Origin: an uncultured Nitrosospira sp.
GTDB lineage: Bacteria; Nitrospirota; Nitrospiria; Nitrospirales; Nitrospiraceae
NCBI GenBank assembly: GCA_900696515.1
Contig: CAADGK010000076.1
Location: 1-48,884 of the forward strand
Direction: 5' to 3'
DNA length: 48,884 nt
Part shown: piece by piece, positions 7,358 through 16,071 of the stretch
How the letters are laid out: each line of letters opens with the position of its first letter
Position numbering within the stretch: the first letter of the stretch is position 1
Made by a program: the position numbers and the translations under genes
The notes under the pieces: model-generated
Seen by the model: the letters and a program-made list of their open reading frames with translations, nothing else
The model's database searches: none
Told to the model about the DNA's origin: nothing

Positions 7358-8491
7358 ATGGATGTCTCGATCGTCGCATTCCTGCTGCTGCTGGCATTGG
7401 CGTTTGCCAACGGCGCCAATGATGTCTCCAAAGCCATCGCCACCCTTGTTGGAAGCGGGGTGACGGGGTATCGCACGGCCATTCTCTGGGGAACCGCATG
7501 GACACTCCTTGGTGCTGTTCTCTCCGGAGTCATCGCCACGGCAATGGTCAAGACCTTCAGTCAAGGATTGCTGGTACCTGGCGTCTCTGCCTCGCCCAAT
7601 CTCATTGTGGCCGTGCTCGTTGGCGCCATGCTCTGGGTCCTCGCTGCTTCATGGACGGGAATGCCCGTCTCAACCACTCATGCACTGACTGGGGCGATCG
7701 TAGGGGTGGGCCTCATCGCATTCGGGAGAGAGGGACTGCTCTGGGAGGGAATTGGAAAAAAAATTGTCCTACCGCTCGTCCTGAGCCCTCTCTTGGCGAT
7801 GGCGCTCTCTCTCGTGCTGCATCCCCTCACGCGAAGGCTTGCGGCTCGTTGGGAAGGAACGTGTCTGTGTGTGATGCCGACGGCTCGGGCGCTGGTCCTG
7901 ATCGATGGACGGGGGGCGACACGGACGCTTTTTCAAACTACGACTCTGGGGCGACCTGTGATGGCTGTTCCTGCTCAGTGCGACCGGGCTGGACTGAACG
8001 GACTCTTGGTTGGAATGGATAGCATCCATTGGTGCTCAAGCGGGTTAGCCTCCTTCGCGCGGGGGACGAATGACGCGCCCAAGATTGCGGCAATGTTATT
8101 GCTCGGGAACGCCACCGCATCATGGTCCAGCGTAGCAGCACAGAATGCCGCGGTCATCGGCGTCGCAGTGGCCATGGGGCTCGGCAGCTATCTCGGAGGA
8201 CTCCGCGTTACGGCAGTGCTGGCCGAAAAGGTCACTCAAATGAATCACAACGAAGGATTGTCTGCAAATCTCACAACCTCGTCTCTCGTGTTCGTTTCAG
8301 CACTAATGGGACTGGCTGTCTCAACGACGCACGTCAGCAGCTCGGCCATTATCGGAATTGGATTGTTGAAAGGCCTGAGTGCCGTACGCTGGACGACTGT
8401 CCGGGACATGGTCCTTGCCTGGGTGGTGACACTGCCTGCTGCTGCATTTCTCTCCGTATTCGCCTACCTCCTGCTCGCCTTGATTGTGTAA
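7358..8491 (+). CDS. PiT family inorganic phosphate transporter
   Basis: The 377-residue membrane protein has the two inverted PiT signatures: A-N-G-A-N-D-V-S-K-A near the N-terminus and R-G-T-N-D-A-P-K-I-A in the second half, with about ten hydrophobic segments (for example S-W-T-G-M-P-V-S-T-T-H-A and its mirror A-V-S-T-T-H-V-S-S-S-A). It would take up phosphate with cations. Only 9 bp separate it from arsS. Co-occurrence of a phosphate transporter with arsenic genes fits cells exposed to arsenate, where phosphate uptake and arsenic entry compete, or transport of phosphate-like arsenic species; that role is inferred. Confidence 0.88.
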   Translation: MDVSIVAFLLLLALAFANGANDVSKAIATLVGSGVTGYRTAILWGTAWTLLGAVLSGVIATAMVKTFSQGLLVPGVSASPNLIVAVLVGAMLWVLAASWTGMPVSTTHALTGAIVGVGLIAFGREGLLWEGIGKKIVLPLVLSPLLAMALSLVLHPLTRRLAARWEGTCLCVMPTARALVLIDGRGATRTLFQTTTLGRPVMAVPAQCDRAGLNGLLVGMDSIHWCSSGLASFARGTNDAPKIAAMLLLGNATASWSSVAAQNAAVIGVAVAMGLGSYLGGLRVTAVLAEKVTQMNHNEGLSANLTTSSLVFVSALMGLAVSTTHVSSSAIIGIGLLKGLSAVRWTTVRDMVLAWVVTLPAAAFLSVFAYLLLALIV

Positions 8492-8515
8492 GCAGCCTTA
8501 CGCTTTTCTCACGAT

Positions 8516-8902
8516 GTGACTGGTAGATCCAGCGGCGTTCAGCCGCTGGTCGTTCTCATACATGAACTCCTGCAGATAGAGTCAGTATTTGCTGGACAAG
8601 TGAATGACAAGACGCACGTTTGTGCTTTAGGCGCAGGCGCGAGGAAAGACGTTCAACCTGTCCAGGATCACACTCGGGTTGGCTATCAGTTCCAGCCAAG
8701 GCCCCTGCTTTCGATTGGGGTCCGACCGATCAAGAGATTCAGAGGTACCGGCAAAGCACTGGGGCTCAATGACCTGTTCATACTCAATTCCCTTTGGCAA
8801 GAACGCACTGTCGATACCTCGGAGGATGCTCGGCTGATCCAAAATCCAGAAGCGGAAGCCCGCGCCACCCTACATCGGCTCGTGGAGGCTGGAATTGTTT
8901 AG
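8516..8902 (+). pseudogene. C-terminal remnant of an ATP-binding regulator (RecG/AlbA type)
   Basis: The last third, L-N-D-L-F-I-L-N-S-L-W-Q-E-R and I-Q-N-P-E-A-E-A-R-A-T-L-H-R-L, reads like the winged-helix tail of AlbA/Schlafen-type ATP-binding proteins, but the ATPase and AlbA parts are absent and the frame ends abruptly exactly where a nuclease fragment begins. The first part (V-F-A-G-Q-V-N-D-K-T) is less clear. I read it as a gene fragment left by recombination. A related full-length gene of another branch is at 18800-19963. Confidence 0.45.
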
Positions 8903-9290
8903 GAGTTGGCTGCTGCATTTGAGTGACGACATCCATCAGCCCCTACATGTGGCCCCTAGCTATTACTCGACCGTGACTAACACGCTCTCTCTTCCCACCA
9001 TGCTGACAGACCCCAGCTAGGACGCCAAGCAGCATGAAAAGAACGATAGGCTGGGTATGGGTTGCTGTTCCTCATTGACCCTACCTGCCCGACCAAGCCA
9101 ACCCACGAAAATCTACACACGATTTGGGATGACTGCCTGGCGGATGTCGTGGGGGGAGCCAAAGGCTGCATGAGCAAGACCACCGACACAACGGTGGCGA
9201 GAGTTACGGATCACCTGAAGACGCGTATGCAGGCCCCTGCCTCTCAGGCCTTTGGTATGCAAGTCGACTACCATCTCCCAGCAGGAAGAT
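8903..9290 (+). pseudogene. Degenerate internal fragment of an S1/P1 nuclease gene
   Basis: The DNA from 8903 to about 9290 aligns closely with 12950-13325 inside the intact nuclease gene; long stretches are nearly identical, for example around T-H-E-N-L-H-x-I-W-D-D-C-L and K-T-R-M-Q-x-P-A-S-Q-A-F. Stop codons and frame changes interrupt it (for instance TAG at about 9018) and both ends of the gene are missing. It is a dead partial copy in the same orientation, about 4 kb before the functional gene. Confidence 0.85.
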
Positions 9291-9347
9291 TACAGGGTGC
9301 TTGGTCTGCCTTTGACATGACGAGCGGTGTCGCATACATTGCGTTTT

Positions 9348-9812
9348 ATGCCTCAGCATCTTCTTCAACGATACTCAACGCTGTCAGCTTGTGGAGTACT
9401 GTTGGTCTGGCTCTTATTGGCCGGGCTTGCTCTCGCTGAACAAGTCGAAGTGCTAGTTGAGACGAGCTCACACGACGAACAGGCACTCTCCGCACTGGCA
9501 TTCGCCATCAAACCTGGGGCGGCGAGCCGCGTTGATGACGCAGGAAACATAGCAATAGCCCTCCCTCTCATTGAGCCCGTTCGCTCCTCGTTCGCGTTAT
9601 TCGGAGTGAACAGTGACAAGTCCGATTGCCCTCTCTTGAGCCACCCGAGCCTTGCACTTTTCATTGCGCTCTCCTGCTACCGCATCTGACTATCGGCTGC
9701 CTTTACAGTCCCACAGAGTTCTTTACAACTCGCGCGTCATCCATCAGCACACCGATGAGCTCATCCTACTGGACGCCGTCATCACAAGAGAGAGTACCCA
9801 TGAAACTTGGAA
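9348..9812 (+). pseudogene. Possible frameshifted exported protein of unknown function
   Basis: Frame one begins MPQHLLQRYSTLSACG with a convincing signal peptide (hydrophobic run to A-L-A at about residue 31) and continues E-Q-V-E-V-L-V-E-T-S-S-H-D-E-Q to about 9620. Coding-like sequence then seems to move to the next frames (P-S-L-E-P-P-E-P-C, then R-V-L-Y-N-S-R-V-I-H-Q-H-T-D-E-L-I-L) before ending just into the lipoprotein gene. It may be a broken gene, or only the first frame (to 9689) may be used. No family recognised. Confidence 0.35.
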
Positions 9813-10615
9813 TCACCATGGTGGTTCTTCTCACGACAGGATGCAGTCTATTTTCGCCGCACGCCCTTCCTCCACCGACTCCGCCCCTCAAGATACTGGT
9901 GGCACAGGTCACGCTGGACGCTCCAGTCACCTCACCTACCGATCTCTATTCCGTTCATGAACGCACGTCATTGGAGTCGCAAGCGATGCTTCTCGGAGAA
10001 CTGATCGATGAAATTGAGCTCAAGGGCCAGCGCATCCTGACAGAGCAACTCGCTAACCAGCCAGGGTTTTCTGCCATCCCGTTTGCCGAAGCACGTCGGC
10101 TGCACACAAATATTGCTGCTCGGCACGCGCAACTTGATCAAACGCAGCTTCGAACACTAGGTATTGAGGCTCAAGTCCATGCTGTCCTATCCGGACACAT
10201 TCTCGACTATGGAGTAGTCCAATGGCAGTACTGGGTTCCAGGATTGGGCCTATCCATGCTGATCGAAACATTGATCGCAGGAGCAGCAACAGGATTTAAT
10301 CCTGTCATCATGGCAGCAACCGCTGGAAGCGAATTGTTGACAGACGTGCCGTTTTGGTGGGGCGGGGCCTACGTCGCAGGGTGGGCGTTACGACCGGTAC
10401 AGGTGCAGATCGAGGCACTACCAGTGATAGCCTGCGAGCAGGATTTCTGGCAGGAGAAGACTCTCGTCATGCTCGTGCCCTGGAAAACCCTTGCGGACTA
10501 TCCACCTGAAGAACGCCGCCGCAAAGACGTCCAATTGGAGGTCAACTTGACTCGGGCTTTGACCGAACTTGCCCAGAATGTAGGCCGTGAATTCCGACTC
10601 CAACCTTGCGAGTGA
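9800..10615 (+). CDS. Lipoprotein of unknown function
   Basis: The 271-residue protein starts MKLGITMVVLLTTGCSLFSP, a short signal with lipobox L-T-T-G-C, so it is lipidated at Cys15. The mature part begins with a Pro-rich linker; K-I-L-V-A-Q-V-T-L-D-A and a later L-G-I-E-A-Q-V-H-A-V-L-S-G-H-I-L-D-Y resemble envelope lipoproteins of the CsgG/GNA1162 style. Two hydrophobic segments (W-V-P-G-L-G-L-S-M-L-I and F-N-P-V-I-M-A-A-T) interrupt it. Longer upstream starts would remove the signal peptide from the N-terminus, so this ATG with AGAGAG before it is favoured. Function not known. Confidence 0.65.
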   Translation: MKLGITMVVLLTTGCSLFSPHALPPPTPPLKILVAQVTLDAPVTSPTDLYSVHERTSLESQAMLLGELIDEIELKGQRILTEQLANQPGFSAIPFAEARRLHTNIAARHAQLDQTQLRTLGIEAQVHAVLSGHILDYGVVQWQYWVPGLGLSMLIETLIAGAATGFNPVIMAATAGSELLTDVPFWWGGAYVAGWALRPVQVQIEALPVIACEQDFWQEKTLVMLVPWKTLADYPPEERRRKDVQLEVNLTRALTELAQNVGREFRLQPCE

Positions 10616-10754
10616 TACCGAATCAAGCGAGACGATCAACAGGGCCCAGGGCACGACGCAAAGACAACAGCATGGAACACATCGAATCCCTGAATCTGGT
10701 GCGTTTCTCTGGGGTCTGCACCGGAGTCAGTAGAACGGGAAAGCAGGCTGTCTT

Positions 10755-12032
10755 GTGACACTTCAGTCACCTTCAAACAGTCCCCTTCGCCACATCCCCT
10801 CTGGTGTCTGGGTGCTGGGCTTCGTCAGCCTGCTGATGGATATCTCATCGGAGATGATTCATAGCCTGTTGCCATTGTTCATGGTCACGACGCTTGGAGC
10901 AAGCACGATCGCGGTCGGAATCGTGGAGGGGCTCGCCGAGTCCCTGGCGCTGGTGATCAAAGTATTTTCCGGGACATTGAGTGACTACCTTGGAAGAAGG
11001 AAAGAGCTGGCCGTGTTCGGCTACACCGTGGGCGCACTGACCAAGCCTCTCTTCGCCGTGGCCTCGGGCGTTGGCCTCGTGTTAACCGCCCGCCTCCTGG
11101 ACAGAGTGGGGAAAGGAGTGCGTGGCGCGCCGCGCGATGCCTTGGTGGCCGACATCGCCCCGCCACATCTCCGGGGCGCCGCGTTTGGCCTACGGCAGTC
11201 CCTTGATACTGTGGGGGCATTCCTTGGCCCCTTGCTTGCGGTGGGATTGATGCTGCTCTGGGCCGATGATTTCCGAGCAGTCTTCTGGGTAGCGGTCATC
11301 CCAGGAGTGATGGCCGTGGGTCTCTTGTTGTTCGGTATCCATGAGCCTGCGCATCGACAACCCTCAAAGGGCACGAATCCAATTCGACGGGAGAATCTCT
11401 TGCGGTTGGGGTCGGCCTATTGGTGGGTGGTAGGAATCGGATCGATGTTCACGCTAGCCCGGTTCAGCGAGGCCTTTCTCGTTCTCCGTGCTCAGCAGGG
11501 AGGAATCGCTACCGCTCTTGTGCCCTTGGTCATGGTCGCTATGAACTTGATCTATGCATGTTCGGCTTATCCCTTCGGCCGGCTTTCCGACTCGATGAGC
11601 CACAGGAAACTGCTTGTGCTGGGTCTCGTGGTCCTCATTGTGGCTGATGTGGTCTTGGCTTCGAATGATCACTGGAGTGTTGTGCTGGGCGGCGTGGGTC
11701 TATGGGGCCTGCATATGGGGATGACGCAGGGCCTACTCGCGACCATGGTGGCTAACACGGCGCCAACCGATTTGCGAGGCACAGCGTATGGCTTTTTTAA
11801 TCTGACGAGTGGACTGGCGATGTTGGTTGCCAGCGTCGTCGCAGGGATCCTCTGGGATCAGCTTGGCGCGGCATTCACATTCTATGCAGGGGCGATATTT
11901 GGCGGGATCACTATCATCGGCATAGTTCTTCGTCCTGCGACTCACAACCAGTGCGATATTCCAACTTCTGGCCCCGGAAGTGATGGAAGTGCTAATCACA
12001 GTATCTCTTCTGGAGTTTCCAGTCCTTCCTAA
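10755..12032 (+). CDS. MFS transporter
   Basis: This 425-residue protein has about 12 membrane segments and the major facilitator signature between segments 2 and 3: D-Y-L-G-R-R-K-E-L. R-L-L-D-R-V-G-K-G-V-R-G-A-P-R-D-A recalls a subfamily of drug or metabolite exporters seen near metal and stress genes. The N-terminus reads S-G-V-W-V-L-G-F-V-S-L-L-M-D-I-S-S-E-M. It starts with GTG and a weak ribosome site (AGCAGG). The last 25 residues are polar and probably cytosolic. Substrate is unknown; it stands alone, 139 bp after the lipoprotein gene. Confidence 0.82.
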   Translation: MTLQSPSNSPLRHIPSGVWVLGFVSLLMDISSEMIHSLLPLFMVTTLGASTIAVGIVEGLAESLALVIKVFSGTLSDYLGRRKELAVFGYTVGALTKPLFAVASGVGLVLTARLLDRVGKGVRGAPRDALVADIAPPHLRGAAFGLRQSLDTVGAFLGPLLAVGLMLLWADDFRAVFWVAVIPGVMAVGLLLFGIHEPAHRQPSKGTNPIRRENLLRLGSAYWWVVGIGSMFTLARFSEAFLVLRAQQGGIATALVPLVMVAMNLIYACSAYPFGRLSDSMSHRKLLVLGLVVLIVADVVLASNDHWSVVLGGVGLWGLHMGMTQGLLATMVANTAPTDLRGTAYGFFNLTSGLAMLVASVVAGILWDQLGAAFTFYAGAIFGGITIIGIVLRPATHNQCDIPTSGPGSDGSANHSISSGVSSPS

Positions 12033-12461
12033 GTAATCCAGCATCTCATTGCACTAACCATACAACTGTGAGTTAGTCACTCATGGACGAATTGTACATC
12101 GCTCCCGGACTGCGAATCTGAGGGACGGCTTCTCATTTCAGCCAAACCCTGCCAGAACGATCGAATACTTAGGAAGAGAGAGCGCGCTGAAAACAATTTC
12201 TACAGCAACGAGCTTTAGCTGAAGACAAGCGTAGTCTATAAACCCACTGAATGTGAGCCACACACAGGACGACGGAATTGCTTCTGGTGCGGGCGGGCGA
12301 AAATGCATCGTATCGATTTCGATACGCCCTCTACTGTCTGCTTTTCACAACCCACTGAATTGTATACCAGCGCACACGCGGCATGATCCCTGCTTCATTT
12401 GCCTTCTATAAGGTTTTGAAAGAGGATCGACCAAACCACTGATCCACCATGAGGGACGGCT
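12033..12461. other. Intergenic region, no gene seen
   Basis: No supported reading frame. AACCCACTGAA occurs twice (about 12240 and 12350), a weak direct repeat. A promoter for the nuclease gene is expected here but no clear consensus stands out. Confidence 0.4.
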
Positions 12462-13577
12462 ATGAATATCATCTTCGCGCTCTTGTGCCTTGTCGCGACG
12501 GCCTCACAAGCCGGCGCTTGGGGAGAAGACGGCCATCGAGGAATCGCCGAAGCCGTGCAAGACCACCTACAGGCGCCGACGGTCAACGCCATCGGAAAGA
12601 TTGTGGGAACGGGAGACACCCTCCCACCTGGAACCCTCGCGCGTCTCTCCATTTGGCCAGATCAAATTCGTGCGCTGACGAAGAACCCGCATGCCACGAT
12701 TCCAGGATTTTCCCCGGCTGAGATGGAGGAGGCGCGGCAGTTCGTCGCGGCCCATCCGGACAATACCAATTGGCACTTCGTGGATTTGCCACCGGGGGCT
12801 GCGCACTACCCAGACCTCGCGCATCCGGATCTCGCGGACCCCACCCTGCCGTTTACCAGTACAACGGACGTGGTGCACATGATCCATCAGAGTGTGGACA
12901 TCCTCGAAGGCCGCACCGACTCAGCCACCTTCACGAAGCTTCAAGCCCTTCGTTGGCTGCTGCACCTGAGCGAAGATATCCACCAGCCCCTGCATGTAGC
13001 CTCCGGCTATTACTCGACGGCGGCCGACACGCTCTCCCATCCCACCATGCTGACGGACCCCACCGAGGTCACCAAGCAGCACGGCAAGAACGATCGAGGC
13101 GGGAATGTGCTGTTGTTCCTCGCCGCCCCCACTTGCCCAACGAAACCGACGCATGAAAACCTGCACGCCATTTGGGATGATTGCCTGGTGGATGTCGTGG
13201 GGGGAGCCAAAGGCTGTGTGAGCAAGACTACCGACAAGACAGTGGCGAGAGTGGCGGATCATCTGAAGACGCGTATGCAGGACCCTGCCTCTCAGGCCTT
13301 TCTGATGCAGGGCGACTATCACCGGTGGCCGGAACAATGGGCCACCGATTCCGTGCATGTGGCTGCGGCGGGAGTCTTTCCGTCGGCACTCGACTCCGGC
13401 TGTGTGATTCTCGACGCCAAACGGCCCCACCCACCCGTGCACGTGCAGAGTCGAGTGGTGACTCCCGCGACGAAGAGTGCGTATCTGCAAGCGCACAAGG
13501 CGGATGCGGATATCCAGCTCACCAAAGCCGCAGTGCGGCTCGCGGATCTGTTGAACCATCTGCAGTGGAAGGAATAG
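12462..13577 (+). CDS. S1/P1-type nuclease, exported
   Basis: A signal peptide (M-N-I-I-F-A-L-L-C-L-V-A) ends at Q-A-G-A before W-G-E-D-G-H-R. In S1/P1 nucleases the mature N-terminal Trp and the following His bind the zinc cluster. Further zinc ligands are visible in W-L-L-H-L-S-E-D-I-H-Q-P-L-H (H-x-x-x-D-x-H-Q) and near K-N-D-R-G-G-N. The 371-residue length fits the family, which cuts single-stranded DNA and RNA and removes 3' phosphates. It would act outside the cytoplasm, perhaps to gain nucleotides or phosphate. GAGGGACG precedes the start. Decayed copies lie at 8903-9290 and 17153-17240. Confidence 0.88.
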   Translation: MNIIFALLCLVATASQAGAWGEDGHRGIAEAVQDHLQAPTVNAIGKIVGTGDTLPPGTLARLSIWPDQIRALTKNPHATIPGFSPAEMEEARQFVAAHPDNTNWHFVDLPPGAAHYPDLAHPDLADPTLPFTSTTDVVHMIHQSVDILEGRTDSATFTKLQALRWLLHLSEDIHQPLHVASGYYSTAADTLSHPTMLTDPTEVTKQHGKNDRGGNVLLFLAAPTCPTKPTHENLHAIWDDCLVDVVGGAKGCVSKTTDKTVARVADHLKTRMQDPASQAFLMQGDYHRWPEQWATDSVHVAAAGVFPSALDSGCVILDAKRPHPPVHVQSRVVTPATKSAYLQAHKADADIQLTKAAVRLADLLNHLQWKE

Positions 13578-13876
13578 AGGCCGGAGAGTCCCTTCGATGG
13601 TCAGGCTGCACGCTGCGAAGCCTGTCCCACGCCAGCATGCATTCGTGTTTACACACGATCAGTTGGCGATGTCGGGAAGTCACGACCGCGCCCGATGGTC
13701 ATTAGAAGGAACGCAGGATTGCCCAATGACCTCCGCTCGACGATGACTGGCTAAAAGGGCATTCCGCTCCGCAGAGAACTCGTCGACAGTTCGTGCCGGC
13801 AGCGCGCGCCAAGCGGACAGCGGTGATGGGGTGTGTAATGGTACTGCTGTGGCACACCGCGATTCACGGGTCCTAA
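13578..13876. other. Intergenic region, no gene seen
   Basis: Convergent gap between the nuclease gene and a minus-strand zinc ribbon gene. I see no supported gene, repeat or terminator in it. Confidence 0.4.
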
Positions 13877-14053
13877 CTAATTCGAGCTATCGAAGTAATC
13901 GGGCGCGAACGTGCGCCCGCATTGGTTACAGTGCCATTCCGGCTGCAAGGGGCCGCCACGCCGCCCAGGAGCGTCAGGCCTGATCAACAGACGTTCTGGG
14001 ACAACGGGTGTTTGGCAAACGGGGCAATAGTGCACCGGCTCCTTACGCGTCAT
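13877..14053 (-). CDS. Small zinc ribbon protein
   Basis: A 58-residue protein starting MTRKEPVHYCPVCQTPVVPE. Two C-x-x-C knuckles (C-P-V-C and C-N-Q-C-G-R-T-F) are about 35 residues apart, a four-cysteine zinc ribbon. The upstream alternative start adds only five residues. Such ribbons occur in nucleic-acid-binding or regulatory proteins; the specific job is unknown. Confidence 0.55.
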   Translation of the reverse strand: MTRKEPVHYCPVCQTPVVPERLLIRPDAPGRRGGPLQPEWHCNQCGRTFAPDYFDSSN

Positions 14054-14401
14054 TGCCCACCACCGCACTGTTCCTGCTGATCGTCCGAATCCGTTCGGTA
14101 CCCACCCAGAGCCCCTGTCACAGCGTCTTCACTTGATCTATGTGGTCAAAGTAGCGCTTGATTCCTCTTCTAAGAAGAGTCGCCATACTGACTGGGAAAG
14201 TCGGTCTCTTTAACGCTTGTACGTTCAAGGGAGACTGTCTCCGCAACTACTCTCTACCTCTAGCCATGCAATTGAGTATTCTCAGGGCTGGTACTTCCAC
14301 CCAAGTCACGGTTGAAGCGCCATTGCAGATTGCGAAAATTCTCTCACTTATGAGCTGTATTTAGAAAACTCGGTGAAATAGCTCTCGCAAAAGAATTTCG
14401 T

Positions 14402-15019
14402 ATGCCTCCATTCGCATGGGCCAGCGACCCTATAGCGGTGATTCAAGAATTCGAGGCGCGCCATAAGAGCCCAGCGGCTGGTGCCCTTTTTATGTCTGCG
14501 ATCTCAACCACCGAAAGTCTTGACTACCTTGACGACATAGATCGAGCCTACGACAGTTTTCACGCAGTTGTTGGTAACCAACGCGCAGATGTCATCGATG
14601 TTGCTCATGCGCGTTGGGCAACTAGTGCATGTATAACGGCACTTGATTTGTGCGCCGCAGGTTTGGGCCGCTCCTTCTGTGCTAATAGCGGTCAACGCGA
14701 GTTAGATTTGGGCTGCTTTGATATCAACAGGGCATCTAAGCGACAACTAGCTTGGCAAGCAGCGCTTCCCAAGTCAGCTCTGCAGTGGGTAGGGGATGTC
14801 CTGGGAGATCCGGACTATAAATTAATGAAGGCGGTGCGCGATTCTCTGATCCATTCTCGACTCAACAGGCATTTTACTATGTCACTTAGCGGCCCATCGC
14901 GACGTCTTAAACTCGAAATTCAATCAAAGCCGATGGAGGTTCGACACATTGTCCAAATGGCTAGAGTTGTTGCAACGACCCAACTCTCTGCGTTTTTTCG
15001 ATTACTGCCTGTTTTATAG
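14402..15019 (+). CDS. Hypothetical protein with HEPN-like R-x4-H motif
   Basis: The 205-residue, mostly helical protein is not recognised as a whole. Near residue 145-150 it has A-V-R-D-S-L-I-H-S-R, matching the R-x4-H signature of HEPN ribonucleases, preceded by helices including R-A-Y-D-S-F-H-A-V-V and W-A-T-S-A-C-I-T-A-L-D. HEPN proteins are frequent in toxin-antitoxin and anti-phage loci. The motif is short, so this is only suggestive. The ribosome site is poor. Base composition is more A+T rich than neighbours, which may mean transfer. The next gene is 100 bp downstream on the same strand. Confidence 0.5.
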   Translation: MPPFAWASDPIAVIQEFEARHKSPAAGALFMSAISTTESLDYLDDIDRAYDSFHAVVGNQRADVIDVAHARWATSACITALDLCAAGLGRSFCANSGQRELDLGCFDINRASKRQLAWQAALPKSALQWVGDVLGDPDYKLMKAVRDSLIHSRLNRHFTMSLSGPSRRLKLEIQSKPMEVRHIVQMARVVATTQLSAFFRLLPVL

Positions 15020-15123
15020 TCCTGAAGAACTAGATTCGCATTTAAGGTTAGTTGAAATGAAATTGTAATGTCTGAGCGGTATAGACCCAGAACACAACAC
15101 AAGATAGCCGGTTGAATATTCCT

Positions 15124-15837
15124 ATGATCCACTACCGTAGGCTCATCGAAGCGGGTGTATTGCCACGAAGAGTGGGGCCTGTTCGATTCGCTGTTGGCCC
15201 ACCAGACGGCCTAACCTCAAACTCGTGGCGCCTCTGGGTTCAGAAAGGTGACGTATACATAAAGTGCCGCGACAATTTCACTGAAACGAAAGTCAGTCTG
15301 CACGCAAGCGGACGTTGGCGAATGGGCTTCACCACGGAGGCAATTAAAAAGGACCTTTCCCTGTTACGCTTCGGACAAAATCGGGCGTGGGAGGTTTGGG
15401 AGCGTCCCCCAACTTCGCTACCTGAGACAGTTCCTGCTTTTCGACTAATATTTCTAAGTTCCGAGTTAGCGGTAAAACCAGAAGACCGGCTTTCCAAAAA
15501 ATGGAAGGATGTCATTTATATCGAGTCAGGACCGCCTGGCAAGCTCTCTATGCTGACGCTTTTTATTACTAAGGGTGAGATTAATTTGAAACACGCATCA
15601 CAACCTAGCTTTTGCATGGCATGTCTGAACATCGGCGGGGGTCTTCGAGCTCAGTTGGTTGCCCATGGGGAATGGGAAGCAGGGTGGCCCGATGTAATCA
15701 ACGAGGCATTAATTGCAGGTCGCAGACAAACCAAAGACCATAACATTGATGTTCCCGACGGAGCCTACTGCTATTTCTTTGGCAATCTTCCCGATTCTAG
15801 CCGATTTCTCATTGGCGCACGATTCAAGAAGTCTTGA
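15124..15837 (+). CDS. Hypothetical protein, partner of the HEPN-like gene
   Basis: About 237 residues starting MIHYRRLIEAGVLPRRVGPV; a TTG four codons upstream is also possible. The sequence includes W-R-L-W-V-Q-K-G-D-V-Y-I-K-C-R-D-N and V-S-L-H-A-S-G-R-W-R-M-G-F, suggesting a beta-rich fold, but I do not recognise the family. No signal peptide or membrane segment. It follows the HEPN-like gene in the same direction and shares its lower G+C, so the two may have arrived together. Confidence 0.6.
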   Translation: MIHYRRLIEAGVLPRRVGPVRFAVGPPDGLTSNSWRLWVQKGDVYIKCRDNFTETKVSLHASGRWRMGFTTEAIKKDLSLLRFGQNRAWEVWERPPTSLPETVPAFRLIFLSSELAVKPEDRLSKKWKDVIYIESGPPGKLSMLTLFITKGEINLKHASQPSFCMACLNIGGGLRAQLVAHGEWEAGWPDVINEALIAGRRQTKDHNIDVPDGAYCYFFGNLPDSSRFLIGARFKKS

Positions 15838-16071
15838 TTGAGAGGTCCACTATGGAAGATGAGCCAAGAATAGGAGTTCGCACAAGTCATATGCAAAGTG
15901 TCGGTCCGCTGGAATGGAGACTGTGGAATCGATTTGAAGCCGTAATATCTAAACCACTGTTTCTTTTGACGGATAGGTTCTCCTAGGTTACTCTTTTTTC
16001 TGCAGCATTCCCCTTAAGCTATCGTTTCCCCGTCATCGAATTTCGTCACAACTCCGCCGAGGAGGTCCGAA

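Noticed and set aside
12567-13559. Overlapping frames on both strands within the nuclease gene
   Set aside because: Shadow frames in high-G+C DNA; the nuclease frame has signal peptide and zinc motifs.
14158-14364. 68-residue plus-strand frame
   Set aside because: No ribosome site, no recognisable motif and low coding character.
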